From NCBI RefSeq assembly GCF_030272615.1, contig NC_081414.1, positions 339,492,502 to 339,556,501 on the forward strand: a stretch of DNA of 64,000 nt, read 5' to 3'. This document shows positions 54,216 through 64,000 of the stretch, piece after piece (within the stretch, counting starts at the first letter, position 1; every line of letters begins with the position of its first letter). The DNA comes from Cryptomeria japonica. Taxonomy: Eukaryota; Streptophyta; Pinopsida; Cupressales; Cupressaceae. Both the position numbers and the translations under genes were made by a program. The notes beneath the pieces are model-generated. The model saw only the letters and a program-made list of their open reading frames with translations. It had not been told where the DNA came from and did no database searches.

Positions 54216-57200
54216 ATGACGCCAAGAAGGGAGTTAATAGGAAAAGTAAACTACTAGGATAGGAATATATGTGATGACTTTCTGGAATAGCTAACTATCT
54301 CTACCAATGTTGGGGCCAAGGCTAAAGAATTGGTACCAAAGAACCCTCATTTAAGAATTGGGGATGGCCTATATGACAAAGGTAATTGGTTAAGGGATCC
54401 ACAAATAGCGATGTCAAGTTTAGGATTGTTCAAAGTTGGTTTTGGTCAAAGACATTCCCTTGCCGCTTTAAATAGTATATGGGAATTGGATTTGGGGAAG
54501 CTTATAGTCCCTGGTGTATTCATGGATGTAGATTTGTTGACTCTGATTGCAAAAAATTATGACCCTATAGCTAGATGTATCAGAAATGTGAAGGGATCAG
54601 CCCTAATTGAAATTAATGACGATGAATTCAGAAGTGTGTTTAAGCTCAGTGAAGCTTCGAATTTGTTAGAGCCTATTGATTTTGAATCCCTAGCCCAGGT
54701 TTATAATGCACAAAGGGATCACCTTAGGAGTGTCCCATTGAAAAATTTCTTTGTTAAAATAGGAGGTTTAACTATTGTAGGCCCTAGTACAATGAAACCC
54801 TTCTCCTCGAATTTGTTTACTCTAAGAGCTAAGGGCATGTATTGGGCACTTTGTCAGATTTTTGGAGAAGATGCTGAGAAAAACATGCCAACCCATTACA
54901 TGTTGATGATTGCACAGATTCTAAACCCCTCTCTGGAAATAACATTTGATAATGCGCCATACCTCACTGATGCAATTCATGTAGGGATGGTAGGGATAAA
55001 AAATGGTAAGGTGAACAGACCATTTGGATGGTATTCTCTTTTAATGCACATGTTTTTGTTCAAGGGTGCTGATTATTTTTCAAAAGAAATGGATTTGGTT
55101 AAGGTGAAAGATAAGGAAGAGATGTCTGTTCAACTTTGGAGTACTGTTTTATCCTGGGATAGAGAGGATGCTAGCTATCTAAAGTTTGACAGATTCTTTT
55201 CATCTAAGATTAGGATTCTTTTGTGCACAAAAAACCCTATGATTCCTAAGGCTCTCTTGGAATTCCTCAGGCCCAAGGAGTTTGCAGAAGGTATTAAGAT
55301 TGTTCCTAATTAGGAAGATATGTATTTGTACCCTGTTTCTAGAGTTTTTAGAGTATATGGTTTCAGAGGCACTCCATATTTACTACCTTATCAAGTCCCA
55401 CTAAAGATAGGATTGCTAAAGTCTTAGGGCAAATTGGAGGTGTACAAGAGGCAGAGCTGACAAATAGGGGTAAAGGGACCATTTTCCCTACTATTACCAT
55501 GGCACATCATTTTGTGATTACTAAAGGTGGCTGTAAGTATTTTTAAGAATTCTTTAAACCATATAGGTTGTCAACTACAGTTTCAAGATTTACAGACCCT
55601 GAAGATTTTTTCAATGGAATGTTTAGGAAGAGAGTAGTTTGTAAAGGTGGGCCTCACCAATTTGAGTTCCCTAAAGATCTAATTAGGAATGAATTCAATT
55701 TGGATGAGCAAGAACTGAGGAAAGAGTAGTGGGTTGCATATAAAAGGGCTCTTGACTTCATTCATCAATTTGATATTAGTTATGACCCTCTTTTTAGTTT
55801 CAATCCCTTTGATGATAAAATCAAATTCTTGATTCTTTATTTTGAAGACCTCATGCAAACTTTGAAAGAAAAAAGGGAGGCTAAATGAGAAATGATCCTG
55901 ACAGGGTTAAATTGGTTCTAGCTAAGTCTGCCTTTGCTAAGGCTATCCCACCTGGTGATTATGTTATGCACAAGAAATCAAAATATAGTGTGATGATGCC
56001 AGTAGCAGGTGAGCCTTCCACTTCAAGAGAAAAAAGAGTAATTGAAGATGTCATTGGCATCCAAGACTCCCATAAAAGGCAAAGAGTGGGGAAGGAAGTG
56101 CAAACCAATGAACCTCTGTATTATCCATCTCAATTCCCTATCCACATAGGAGATGAGCAAGCGGTGGCTAAACAGTTGTTATAGTTAGGGAGTCTCGGGG
56201 AGATTGCCTACACATATGAGGAGACACAAGAGGGGATGCCAAAAGAGCCACCTAGTGCTGAAATGAACTTGATTGAAGGTGAGTTAATAGGTAAAGAGCT
56301 AGACCCAACTATCAAGCAAGCCAGTGAGGAGTTTCTGGCTGATAGTAACTTTGTTACCACATGGGCCTTCATGCAATTTGTATGGAAGCAAAACAAGGAA
56401 CAATTTAAAGCTAGATGTGAACAAAGGAAGAGTGAGTAGACTCATAGAGATGTAACTCAGGTGGCGGAAAAGGTGAAACAAGAAATGATTGAAGAGTTCA
56501 AGACCATTACTCCTGAAAAAGGAAGAGAGATGGTATCAAAGGCTAGTGTTTTGATCCTCCCTGGGTGGGATATAGCTAGTGCTCTAGTACTTGAAGTGGT
56601 CAAGAAGGAAACTAAACCCATGGAAGGAGCGACCTTTAACGAAGATAATGCTGCTTTAGTTATATGGTCATTGAAAAAGGGTGAAAATAGAAGAAGGAAA
56701 GATGCCTCAGATTCTAGTTTCCCAGGGGGTATGATTGTAAATAGAGTCCAAGATATAGGGGTGGTGGAAGTTGCAAGCACAGTCTTAGAAACTACAAAGT
56801 TTAGTGTAGCAGTGGCAGAAAAGGAGGCAAAAGAAAAGGCTAATCTCTAGTTGAAATTTGAAACAATCTTGAATGCTTATAATGAAGCCAAAGAAGGAAT
56901 GGTCAACTGGGATAGCATTATTGCTAGGCTTCAGAGTGAGTTGTTAGGTCAGCACTATCAAGGTGAATCCTCTACTCTTATGATAACTTCTTCTCCAACA
57001 AGACCTCCACCTACAAGTCCTATCATAGAATTTCCCCCTTCTCCTATGCCATCTAGTTTTCAACTAGCTGAAACTATTCAACATGAGTTGGAAAAATTGA
57101 AACAGGCTCAGGCCCTGTTTGCAAGTAAGTATGAGGAAAAGGTAAAAGCCACAATTTTGAAGTTTGTTGATTCAGTTAGGACCTCTATCATTCATATTTC

Positions 57201-57843
57201 TATGAAGAGGATTCTGAATATTTTGACTGAATTAAGAGAGGATGAGACCATTTTGCAACCAATTTTAAATAAGTGGGTGCCTAGGGGAAAAGAGTCAGAG
57301 CTTATGTGTTCATCCCATACAGATGTAGAGGCAAATGACAATCTCAGATCCACCTGTGAATTCATAAAGGAAATGAACATACTCTTAGAAGAAAGGACAG
57401 GTGTGAAAAGAAAAGCCCAATTGTATAGAAAAGAATATTCTGATCACAAGTATGAGTTGTTTCTAGGGGGTTTTGTTGGTCATAGTCAGTTAAAAGAGCA
57501 GAAGGCATCGCTGGAAGATCTGCACCACAAATTATCCCAAAGGGTCAATGAAATCATTAACACTGATGACATGTCCTTATTTGTCAAAACATTTGAGGAG
57601 ATTGAAAAGGTAAAATCACATTATAGTTTCATAGAAATAGAAATTGGGCAGTTAAGAGTTACTTGGAAAAGGCTAGAAGAAATGAAGAAGAAGATTGTTA
57701 GCTTCTCTTGGCTGAGTGATGACGTGTTCCAGGAGTGGAAAGACAAGTATGTTAGACAAAGAGAATATAATCTAGAACAACTAGAAGATGTTGTAGTGGA
57801 GCAACCAACTGAGGAGGCCGTTGAAGTTGAAAAGGACTTGTAA
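54216..57843 (+). pseudogene. LTR-borne ORF of C2: same unknown protein family
   Basis: ATG 54216 (MTPRRELIGKVNY, then TAG) to TAA 57841-57843 (EVEKDL). Collinear with the C1 protein along its whole length: LRIGDGLYDKGNWLRDPQ, SIWELDLGKLIVPGVFMDV, MPTHYMLMIAQILNPSL and, near the end, SWLSDDVFQEWKDKY. Long open pieces: 54330-55313 (327 codons), 56461-56850 and 56851-57843 (330 codons). A deletion/frameshift near 55420 and stops (for example near 55314, 56439, 56850) break it. Conservation across the diverged C1/C2 pair, including the Ser/Pro linker (RPPPTSPIIEFPPS) and coiled coil, argues it was once under selection. No known domain recognised. Confidence 0.8.
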
Positions 57844-57920
57844 CTGTTTATTGGAGAATATTGTGGTTTGTAGCAAACTTTTCTTAGAATTTGTCCGAAG
57901 CTTGTAAGCATCCATGATAT

Positions 57921-57927
57921 TATAAAT
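57921..57927 (+). promoter_or_regulatory. Putative TATA box in the C2 LTR
   Basis: TATAAAT in GATATTATAAATGGATACC, 78 bp after the ORF stop. The surrounding block is conserved with both C1 LTRs while nearby sequence is more diverged. Confidence 0.55.
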
Positions 57928-58755
57928 GGATACCAAGACTAGTAAAAAAGGATCACAAGAATTTTGTAAAGAAGCTCTCGCAAAATATATTTGGGGCCTT
58001 TTTCTGGTTTTAAGTAGATTACTCTAAGTTATGTAATATTTTCAAGAATGAATATGAATATACAGATCAAAGTACTAGGCCTAAAATTTCTTTGTCTTGT
58101 GGTGTGCATTCTTTAGTTTGTTGGTTTCATTTAGATAATCTAGGGTTGTTCGAATGAGCATGGATTGTAAGGCAATCTTATAGATGTTATTTTTGGCTTT
58201 TCTCTTCAGGAGATGGATTAAATGTGCATGAAATTCTTCTGTCAGCAAGTCTATTGTTTGTTGCTTTGAATTTGATGAATTGTTTTAGTTAAATGGGAGA
58301 GGATCTATGTATATGTTAGGCATGTATGGGGTTCATAAAAGCCGAGATGGTGAGATGTATGAGAGTGTTCACTTTTGAAAATTATTGTTTGATTTAGGTG
58401 ACTCTGTGCCCTAGATAAGGCACTGGTATCCGATTGTAGTATTTCTTTCTATCTTTTCTTGAAGATCAATACTGAAAATGAATACAAGTTTTTCTTTTAG
58501 TGTTTCAATTTCATTGAGGTGATGAAATCCACAATTTTTTGGCACCAGTTTACTGTGGATCTCAATTTTAAAGTGTGAAAATATTCACAGAAGGTATACC
58601 CACCTAAACTTTGGATAAGTTCAAAGTGTAGAAGGTCTCAAAACCTTGTTATATGTTACTCTTGAGTTCTATTTCCTTGATATTTTCATATGCAGATAGA
58701 GTTATTTTATTTCTTACAAGGATAGAAGGGAAATCAAAATTTGAGAACAACAAAA

Positions 58756-58775
58756 GTGACAACTTTGCTGGGGAG
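58756..58775 (+). other. Primer binding site, tRNA-Arg type, C2
   Basis: GTGACAACTTTGCTGGGGAG just after the LTR end. Compared with C1 (GTGGCGACTCTACTGGGGAG) it has transition-type changes including loss of the CpG. Confidence 0.75.
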
Positions 58776-59033
58776 AGTCATAGTGCATATATATGTTACA
58801 GATGGTTCCTAAATTAGTTCAGAAGTTTGTTTGGATATCTGTGTTGTGGAAGATTGTCTAATCTCTCATTTGTGTTATCTTTCTCTTTGAAAATCGTTAT
58901 GATTTTGTTAAATATTGGCAAGTAATTTGTTTAAGCTTGTTTTCTTATTTCCCACAATCTTTGTGGGTGGCAACTCTAACAAGTATAACCAGTCCTTTTA
59001 AATACGTGTAACTCTTTTAAGAAAACAAGTATA
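58776..59033 (+). other. C2 leader
   Basis: Untranslated leader between primer site and gag, collinear with C1 33169-33452. No specific element seen. Confidence 0.5.
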
Positions 59034-61850
59034 ATGCAAAGAGGAAGGAACACCAGTTCTTTCATGAGGAAGCATCCTCATGAGACGTTGCAAGAGTGAT
59101 TACCTGAATAGGCATAGAGAGGCCAGAAAAGATCAGTTGTACATGAGCCATCTAATGTTGCTTGGGTATAGAAGAGCATCAATACGGGTAAGTCATCTGA
59201 GAGACCTGTATATGCAAATTCAAATTCTTCTTCCTGTGAATCTGAGCAAGATATTTTGGGTTTTCATTCTGGTTTGTTTGGGAATATTGAAGATGTCCAA
59301 GTTTTAAATCAGGGGATCTCCCATGCTAGTTTGTCTGGGAAGGATAGGAATAGTTCAAATATTAAGAGAGATTCTGTTCCTGGGACAATCGATGGAAACA
59401 TCAGTTTAATTAATATTGACCAAGTCAATGTGTCAGACTCTAAAGAAACCTTCCATGATGAAGATAAGGTATCCTAAGAAATTGAAGTCCTGAATAGAAG
59501 AGTTCATCATTTAATTTCCTTAAGAACACAAAAGGAAGCAGATAAAGAAAGAGAGGTAAAAGCAAAATTGATGGAGAGAGACGAGATTTAAGATAGATTT
59601 ATGATCTTGAGTTATTTACCCAAGAGAGAGCCAAGAGTGAGGATGAGGGTCCAGCCATCAGAGAAATTCTAGTCCCCAAGACCAACCTTCCATACAAATC
59701 TGTTGTGCAACCAAATAGGGAAATCCTTAGTGACCCACAACCTATTAGAAATAATGTAGACAAGGGAAAACAAAAGTGCATGGAGGATGGGTATGGATCT
59801 AAGACTATAGCGGAAATATCTCATATGTTATCAGCACATGAGAGAGAGATGGAGAGGATGAGGAAAGAGAAATAAGATTTGCAAATGGAGTTGGAAAAGG
59901 CTGAATTAGAAGAAGCCAATCAAGAAGTTAAAAGAAAGATTAATTATCTAAAAGCTCCTCCTATAAGTTTACCCTCAATAGACCTAAATAAACCTATTCC
60001 TCAGCAAGCTTCACTCCCTCCAGTCAAAATTCAGTCAGCCTTGCCTATGAGTACTGTCCCAGTTAATATAGCCCCTGTTAAAAACCAAGGTAACCAAATC
60101 CCTCTAACTCATGGCCCTAATGTAAGAATGAACATGGGAAATAATCTTGCTTCTAATCAATTCTAGAGAAGACCCATTAATTTTGAACTATATAGGCAAC
60201 TCTTCTTTGATGGAATCCCAGGCTACCCCAACCATGTTCCTACAGAATTAAGGGATAGACTCCACAAATTTGCTGGCAACAATGCAATCAGTGTAGAAGA
60301 GTAGTTAAAATCTATTGGTGACTTAAATAATGATTATGAAATAATAGATGTAGATGTCATCATGAAATTGTCTATATAGTCCTTAGTAGATGATGCAAGG
60401 GACTGGTATAGAGGTCTCCCTATGAATAGCATTGGGTCTTGGGAAGACTTTACAAACTACTTTCAAGAACAATATGGTGACAAGACAAATGTGAGCTTTA
60501 TGCTCAATGAGTTCAATACTATCATAAAGTCTGATAATGAAATTGTCACAGACTTCAATGCTAGATTTCATAAAGAAATGCATAGGCTATATCAAGTGAT
60601 GAGGTTAGATGATAATATGTGTCTAAATACTTATTACAATGCCTTTGATTCTAAAATGGCCTATATTCTAAGGGATAAAAATCCACATAGTTTGAGGGAT
60701 GTATTTAGAATTGTCATCAATGTGGAGAGTAATAGGAAAGCTTCTAGGAAAGTAGGGAGGAGAACTGATGGTAGGTTGTGGCAAGAATCAAAATAACAAC
60801 CCAATAAAGTTTCTAAAGAGGAAGACAAAATAGAGAAATTAGTGATTGCCATGAAGGATCTTACTACCAAGGTGAGTAAAAATGATAAGCCTCATCACAA
60901 TTGGCAAGATAGACCTCCTAGGTTGCATGACATGCCTTATAACACCACTTGGAAGGATGACAAACCTCAAAATGAGAAGCCAAAAAACACTCAGAACCAA
61001 GATACCCCAGATCCCTTAAAAGGAGGAAATGTTCATAATATGGAGAATACTCCTTGGTGCATGGCTTGTGATGGACCACATTCTCCTCATCAATGTGTTG
61101 TAGCTCAAGCCCTTGAAGAATCCATGAGACAAGAGGCTGAGCCTGATATTAATATGTTTGAAACTATTATTGAAAGTGATGATGAGTCAATACAAAGTGA
61201 ACTTAGTGAATGTGATGTGCTGAATAGTAAAAGGACTTACCAAGGATAGTTGACACTTGATTGGCATCCCACTTTGAATGTGGTAACAATTGAAGATGAA
61301 GAAGTTCATCTCAGAAGACCCAGTGATGAAGAGGTAAGAAATCTCACTAAGGCTGCCATAGCCAAAGCCAAGCACAATTACAATTTGAGAAGTACTAAGA
61401 AGGATGGGGATCCAGGTGAACCTGGTTCAATGTTTATAAAAGAAGTATCCTAGAACAAAGCAACAAGTAATGTCACCTTGCCCCAAGATAGTCAAAAGAA
61501 AAATGACCATTTGAAAGGTATGCATAATAATGCTACTGGTGATATACAAGGAACTGCTGCAGTAAAGAAAGCAAGTCAGCCTAAGGCAGAGAAAGTTAAG
61601 GCTAGTACTGAGTTGATTAATAATTCCAAATTTGATATGACTCGGGCTCTTACCCAGATGAAGGTCACTGTCCCATTGATAGAATTATTGAAAATAAACG
61701 AACATAGAGAAGTTGATTTATCTTTATTTTCTAAGATATCTAATAGTAGCATAGCTTTTCCTTCAGGTTCAATGAAAGGTGAAAAGGATCATGAGCTGCA
61801 AACCCTAGAGGTATATGTTGGAACAACTATTACACAAGAGCCTTCATAGG
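59034..61850 (+). pseudogene. Gag of C2
   Basis: ATG 59034 (MQRGRNTSSFMRKHPHETLQ). Same plan as C1: acidic coil (LEKAELEEANQEVKRKINYL near 59890), capsid block (GDKTNVSFMLNEFNTIIKSD at about 60480; NARFHKEMHRLYQVMRLDDN), variant finger CMACDGPHSPHQC (61058-61096) and a Lys-rich tail (61478-61849). TAG codons near 59170, 60164, 60797 and 61247 and others break it; at 60164, 61247 and 61452 the C1 homologue keeps Gln. Confidence 0.85.
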
Positions 61851-62212
61851 TTGATCCTTTTTATGTTACTTTGTTAGTGAATAATTGATTAATTAAGAAC
61901 TGTATGATAGATTCTGGTGTAGCTGCAAATGTGATGCCATATGGTCTCATGAAAGAATTAGGATTGTCAGTAAGTACAGTCAATGGGAAGTGTTATGCTA
62001 TGGATAACAGAGAAGTGCCAGTGATAGGTACAATGAAAGATGTTGAAGTAAAAATAGCAACATTCCCTAAAGCAACATATAAGATGGATGTCATTGTAAC
62101 TGACACAAAACCTCACTATGGTATGCTCTTATCTAGACAATGGGCTGCAGCAGTAGGTGGAAATCTTCAATTGGATCTATCATATGCTACAATCCCCATC
62201 AATGGGAACTAG
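61851..62212 (+). pseudogene. Protease of C2
   Basis: CMIDSGVAANVMPYGLMKEL (catalytic DSG) from 61904, then AMDNREVPVIGTMKDVEVKI and HYGMLLSRQWAAAVGG. Open for 102 codons; ends at a TAG (62210) where C1 has CAG (NGNQVKL). Confidence 0.85.
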
Positions 62213-62761
62213 GTTAAGTTGTATAGAGAACCACGTGCCCCTAGGGTAATTGAGAAGATAGACCCTAGTATGTTAAACTGTATGATTGATGTGGATCTGA
62301 ACAATTTTAGAATACAGCTGATCTTGCCTCAATTGAAAAATACTGAATCTATTATGATTGAATTAGAATCTCAACAGCATGGCTTGTGGCACATGTATTT
62401 TGATGGAGCTTGCTCTAAAGAAGGATCTGGAGCAGGAGTTCTTTTTGTGTCCCCATCAGGTATGACCTTCAAATATTCTTTTCTGTTAGCCTTCTAGTGC
62501 ACAAATAACACTGTTGAATATGAAGCCTTGTTATTGGGGCTTGAAGTTGCAAAAAGGCATGGGATTCAGTTGTTGAGAGTATTAGGGGATTCAGAGTTGG
62601 TTGTCTCTCAGGTCCGATCTAAGTATGCATCTAAAAATGATCATTTGAAAAGATACAAACATGCAGTTTGGGATGTGATTGAACATTTTAGTGCATTCTC
62701 TATTAATTGGATAGAAAGATCTAAGAATATCATGGCTGATTTCTTAGCAAAGTTGCATTAA
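62213..62761 (+). pseudogene. Archaeal-type RNase H of C2
   Basis: Same position as in C1, between protease and RT. MYFDGACSKEGSGAGVLFVS (Asp), NNTVEYEALLLGLEVA (Glu), RVLGDSELVVSQV (Asp), IMADFLAK (Asp) show all four catalytic positions. A TAG at about 62496 replaces the CAG found in C1 (AFQCTNN). The frame ends at TAA 62759-62761. Confidence 0.85.
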
Positions 62762-63252
62762 AAAATGATGATATATCACTGACCGGTGTATCCATAGTTG
62801 AGATAAAAGCTAGGCCAGCCATTCCTGATAATGTATATAATTGGCAAGTGTTTGCTAATGATGAAGACATTCTCAGATTCATACAATGCATTGATGACTA
62901 TGATGGACAGAAAATTGATTGCAATGCCTTGGTAGAAGTGGTTGAAAATAGAGAAATTGTGTTTGGAAATGACCTAGTTCAGTTAGAAACTAATGAAATA
63001 CCTAAAGGGTTAGTAGAACTAGAAGGTATGTTTAGTTACAATGATAGTCATCTGCATCAGCAATCAACCACTAAGTTAGATGAACTAGAGGAAGTAAACT
63101 TGGGGATAGAATCATCCCCTAAGTTGGTGCATACTGGAAAAAATTTGCCTCCTCATGTTAGAGTAAACCTTATTAATTTATTAAAGAAATATAATCATGT
63201 TTTTGCTTGGTCTTATGAAGATATGAAGGTGTATAGACAAGATCTATTTTAG
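62762..63252 (+). pseudogene. Linker between RNase H and RT of C2
   Basis: Open from 62848: MFANDEDILRFIQCIDDYDG, then LPPHVRVNLINLLKKYNHVF and SYEDMKVYRQDLF, ending at TAG 63250. The same TAG is present in C1 at the same codon. Confidence 0.7.
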
Positions 63253-64000
63253 CATGAAGTCCCTTTGCTTCTAGATGCTAATCCTTTTAGACAGAAACAA
63301 AGACATATCAACCCCCTATTGGAATCTAAATGCAGCAAGAATCAACCAAGTTAAGGGAAGGGGGAATCATTAAGCCTATAAGGCATTCATCATGGGTGTC
63401 AAATTTGGTCCTGGTTAGAAAGAAGAATGGGGACATAAGACTCTGTGTTGATTTTAGGAACCTAAATGTTGCTTCCTTGAAAGACAATTACTCTTCTCCT
63501 AATATGGAAGCAATGTTGCAGAGAGTAACTAGTTGTGACCTATTGTCTATGATGGATGGGTTCTCAAGGTATAACTAGGTGTTAGTAAAAGAACCTAAAC
63601 AATTAAAAACTACTTTTACCACCCCTTGGGGAACGTACGTGTATGTCAGAATGCCTTTTGGTTTGAAAAATATTGGAGCTACTTTTCAGAGGGCAATGGA
63701 TGTAGCTTTCAAGGAATTCATCAATATTATCATGGTAGTATATCAAGATGATTTGACATGTTTCTCCAAAAAGGTGGATGACCACTATGGGCACTTAGAA
63801 TAGGTTTTCAATAAAGCTCTAGAATTTGGTGTATCCTTAAATCCGAAAAAGTATCATTTTGTTGTCACTGAAGGGAAGTTGCTCGGGCATATTGTCTCCA
63901 AAGAAGGGGTTAGAATAGACCCTAAAATAATTGAAGCTATAAACAATGTACCTGAGCCAAAGATTGTTAAAGGTATCCAATCTTTCTTGGGCAAAGTAAA
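63253..64000 (+). pseudogene. Reverse transcriptase of C2, cut by window end
   Basis: HEVPLLLDANPFRQKQR, LREGGIIKPIRHSSWVSNL, RKKNGDIRLCVDFRNLN, LLSMMDGFSRYN, then TAG (63577; CAG in C1), VRMPFGLKNIGATFQRAMD and VVYQDDLTCFSK (YxDD intact). A TAG at 63801 follows HLE. Continues past 64000 into RNase H. Confidence 0.9.

Larger units (their letters stand above)
52301..58752 (+). repeat. 5' LTR of C2 (6.45 kb, contains an ORF)
   Basis: Starts TGTTATCACTATTTAG and ends TTTGAGAACAACA. In order: short start, degenerate repeats (about 52650-53900), ORF (54216-57843), TATA-like word (57921), then ~830 bp to the primer site. Order and length match both C1 LTRs. Confidence 0.9.
52301..64000 (+). mobile_element. 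Element C2: second C-family element, 5' LTR through RT, cut by window end
   Basis: 5' LTR 52301-58752 with the same termini (TGTTATCAC, GAGAACAACA) and internal order as C1, tRNA-Arg-type primer site at 58756, then gag, protease, archaeal-type RNase H and RT, all on the plus strand. It interrupts pol of D. Coding parts are clearly diverged from C1, so it is a separate member, not a duplicate of the same insertion. The 3' half is outside the window. Confidence 0.9.

Noticed and set aside
54216-57843. LTR ORF as an envelope gene
   Set aside because: No signal peptide, membrane segment or fusion-like region is visible, and the C-terminal half is soluble-looking coiled coil.

Overview
This window is intergenic plant nuclear DNA made almost entirely of LTR retrotransposons. 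I see no host gene, rRNA, tRNA or CRISPR array. Plant Ty1/copia and Ty3/gypsy polyproteins, tRNA-Met and tRNA-Arg primer sites, 5-bp target duplications, strong CAG-to-TAG decay and several levels of nesting point to a large, heavily methylated seed-plant genome. A gymnosperm is my best guess, but nothing here proves it.

Layout. 1-2797: the gag-protease end and 5' LTR of a minus-strand Ty3/gypsy element (F). 2798-5290: non-coding repeats, including a ~47-bp tandem array. 5290-14870: a minus-strand Ty1/copia fragment (G) whose LTR is split by element B (5983-13834, plus strand). B is a complete LTR element with a coiled-coil/zinc-knuckle ORF and a ~1,100-codon unknown ORF but no protease, integrase, RT or RNase H. 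14871-17580: AT-rich DNA in which I recognise nothing. 17581-18562: 3' LTR, polypurine tract and stub of a minus-strand copia element (H). From 18563: a plus-strand Ty3/gypsy element (D) broken three times. Its 5' LTR is split by C1 (19534-40148, minus strand). Its pol is split by copia element E (42489-50919, minus strand, perfect 5-bp target duplication) and again by C2 (52301 to beyond the window end, plus strand).

The notable system is the C family. C1 is a Ty3/gypsy element of 20.6 kb with a tRNA-Arg primer site (Tat/Ogre-like). Its order is gag, protease, archaeal-type RNase H, RT, degenerate RNase H, integrase. Its LTRs are ~6.66 kb, and each LTR contains an entire ~1,200-codon ORF of unknown function in the same orientation as gag-pol. 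C2, an independent and clearly diverged insertion, has the same arrangement. In all three LTRs a TATA-like box lies just downstream of the ORF stop. The ORF therefore appears to sit in U3 and would be the last gene of the genomic RNA, comparable in position to sag of MMTV or nef of HIV. Element B independently carries another large unknown ORF with a similar globular-then-coiled-coil plan.

All elements are decayed. Paired copies show that many stops are CAG-to-TAG or TGG-to-TAG changes, as expected from deamination of methylated cytosine. Boundaries come from reading LTR termini, primer sites, polypurine tracts and paired repeats by eye, and no alignment software was run.
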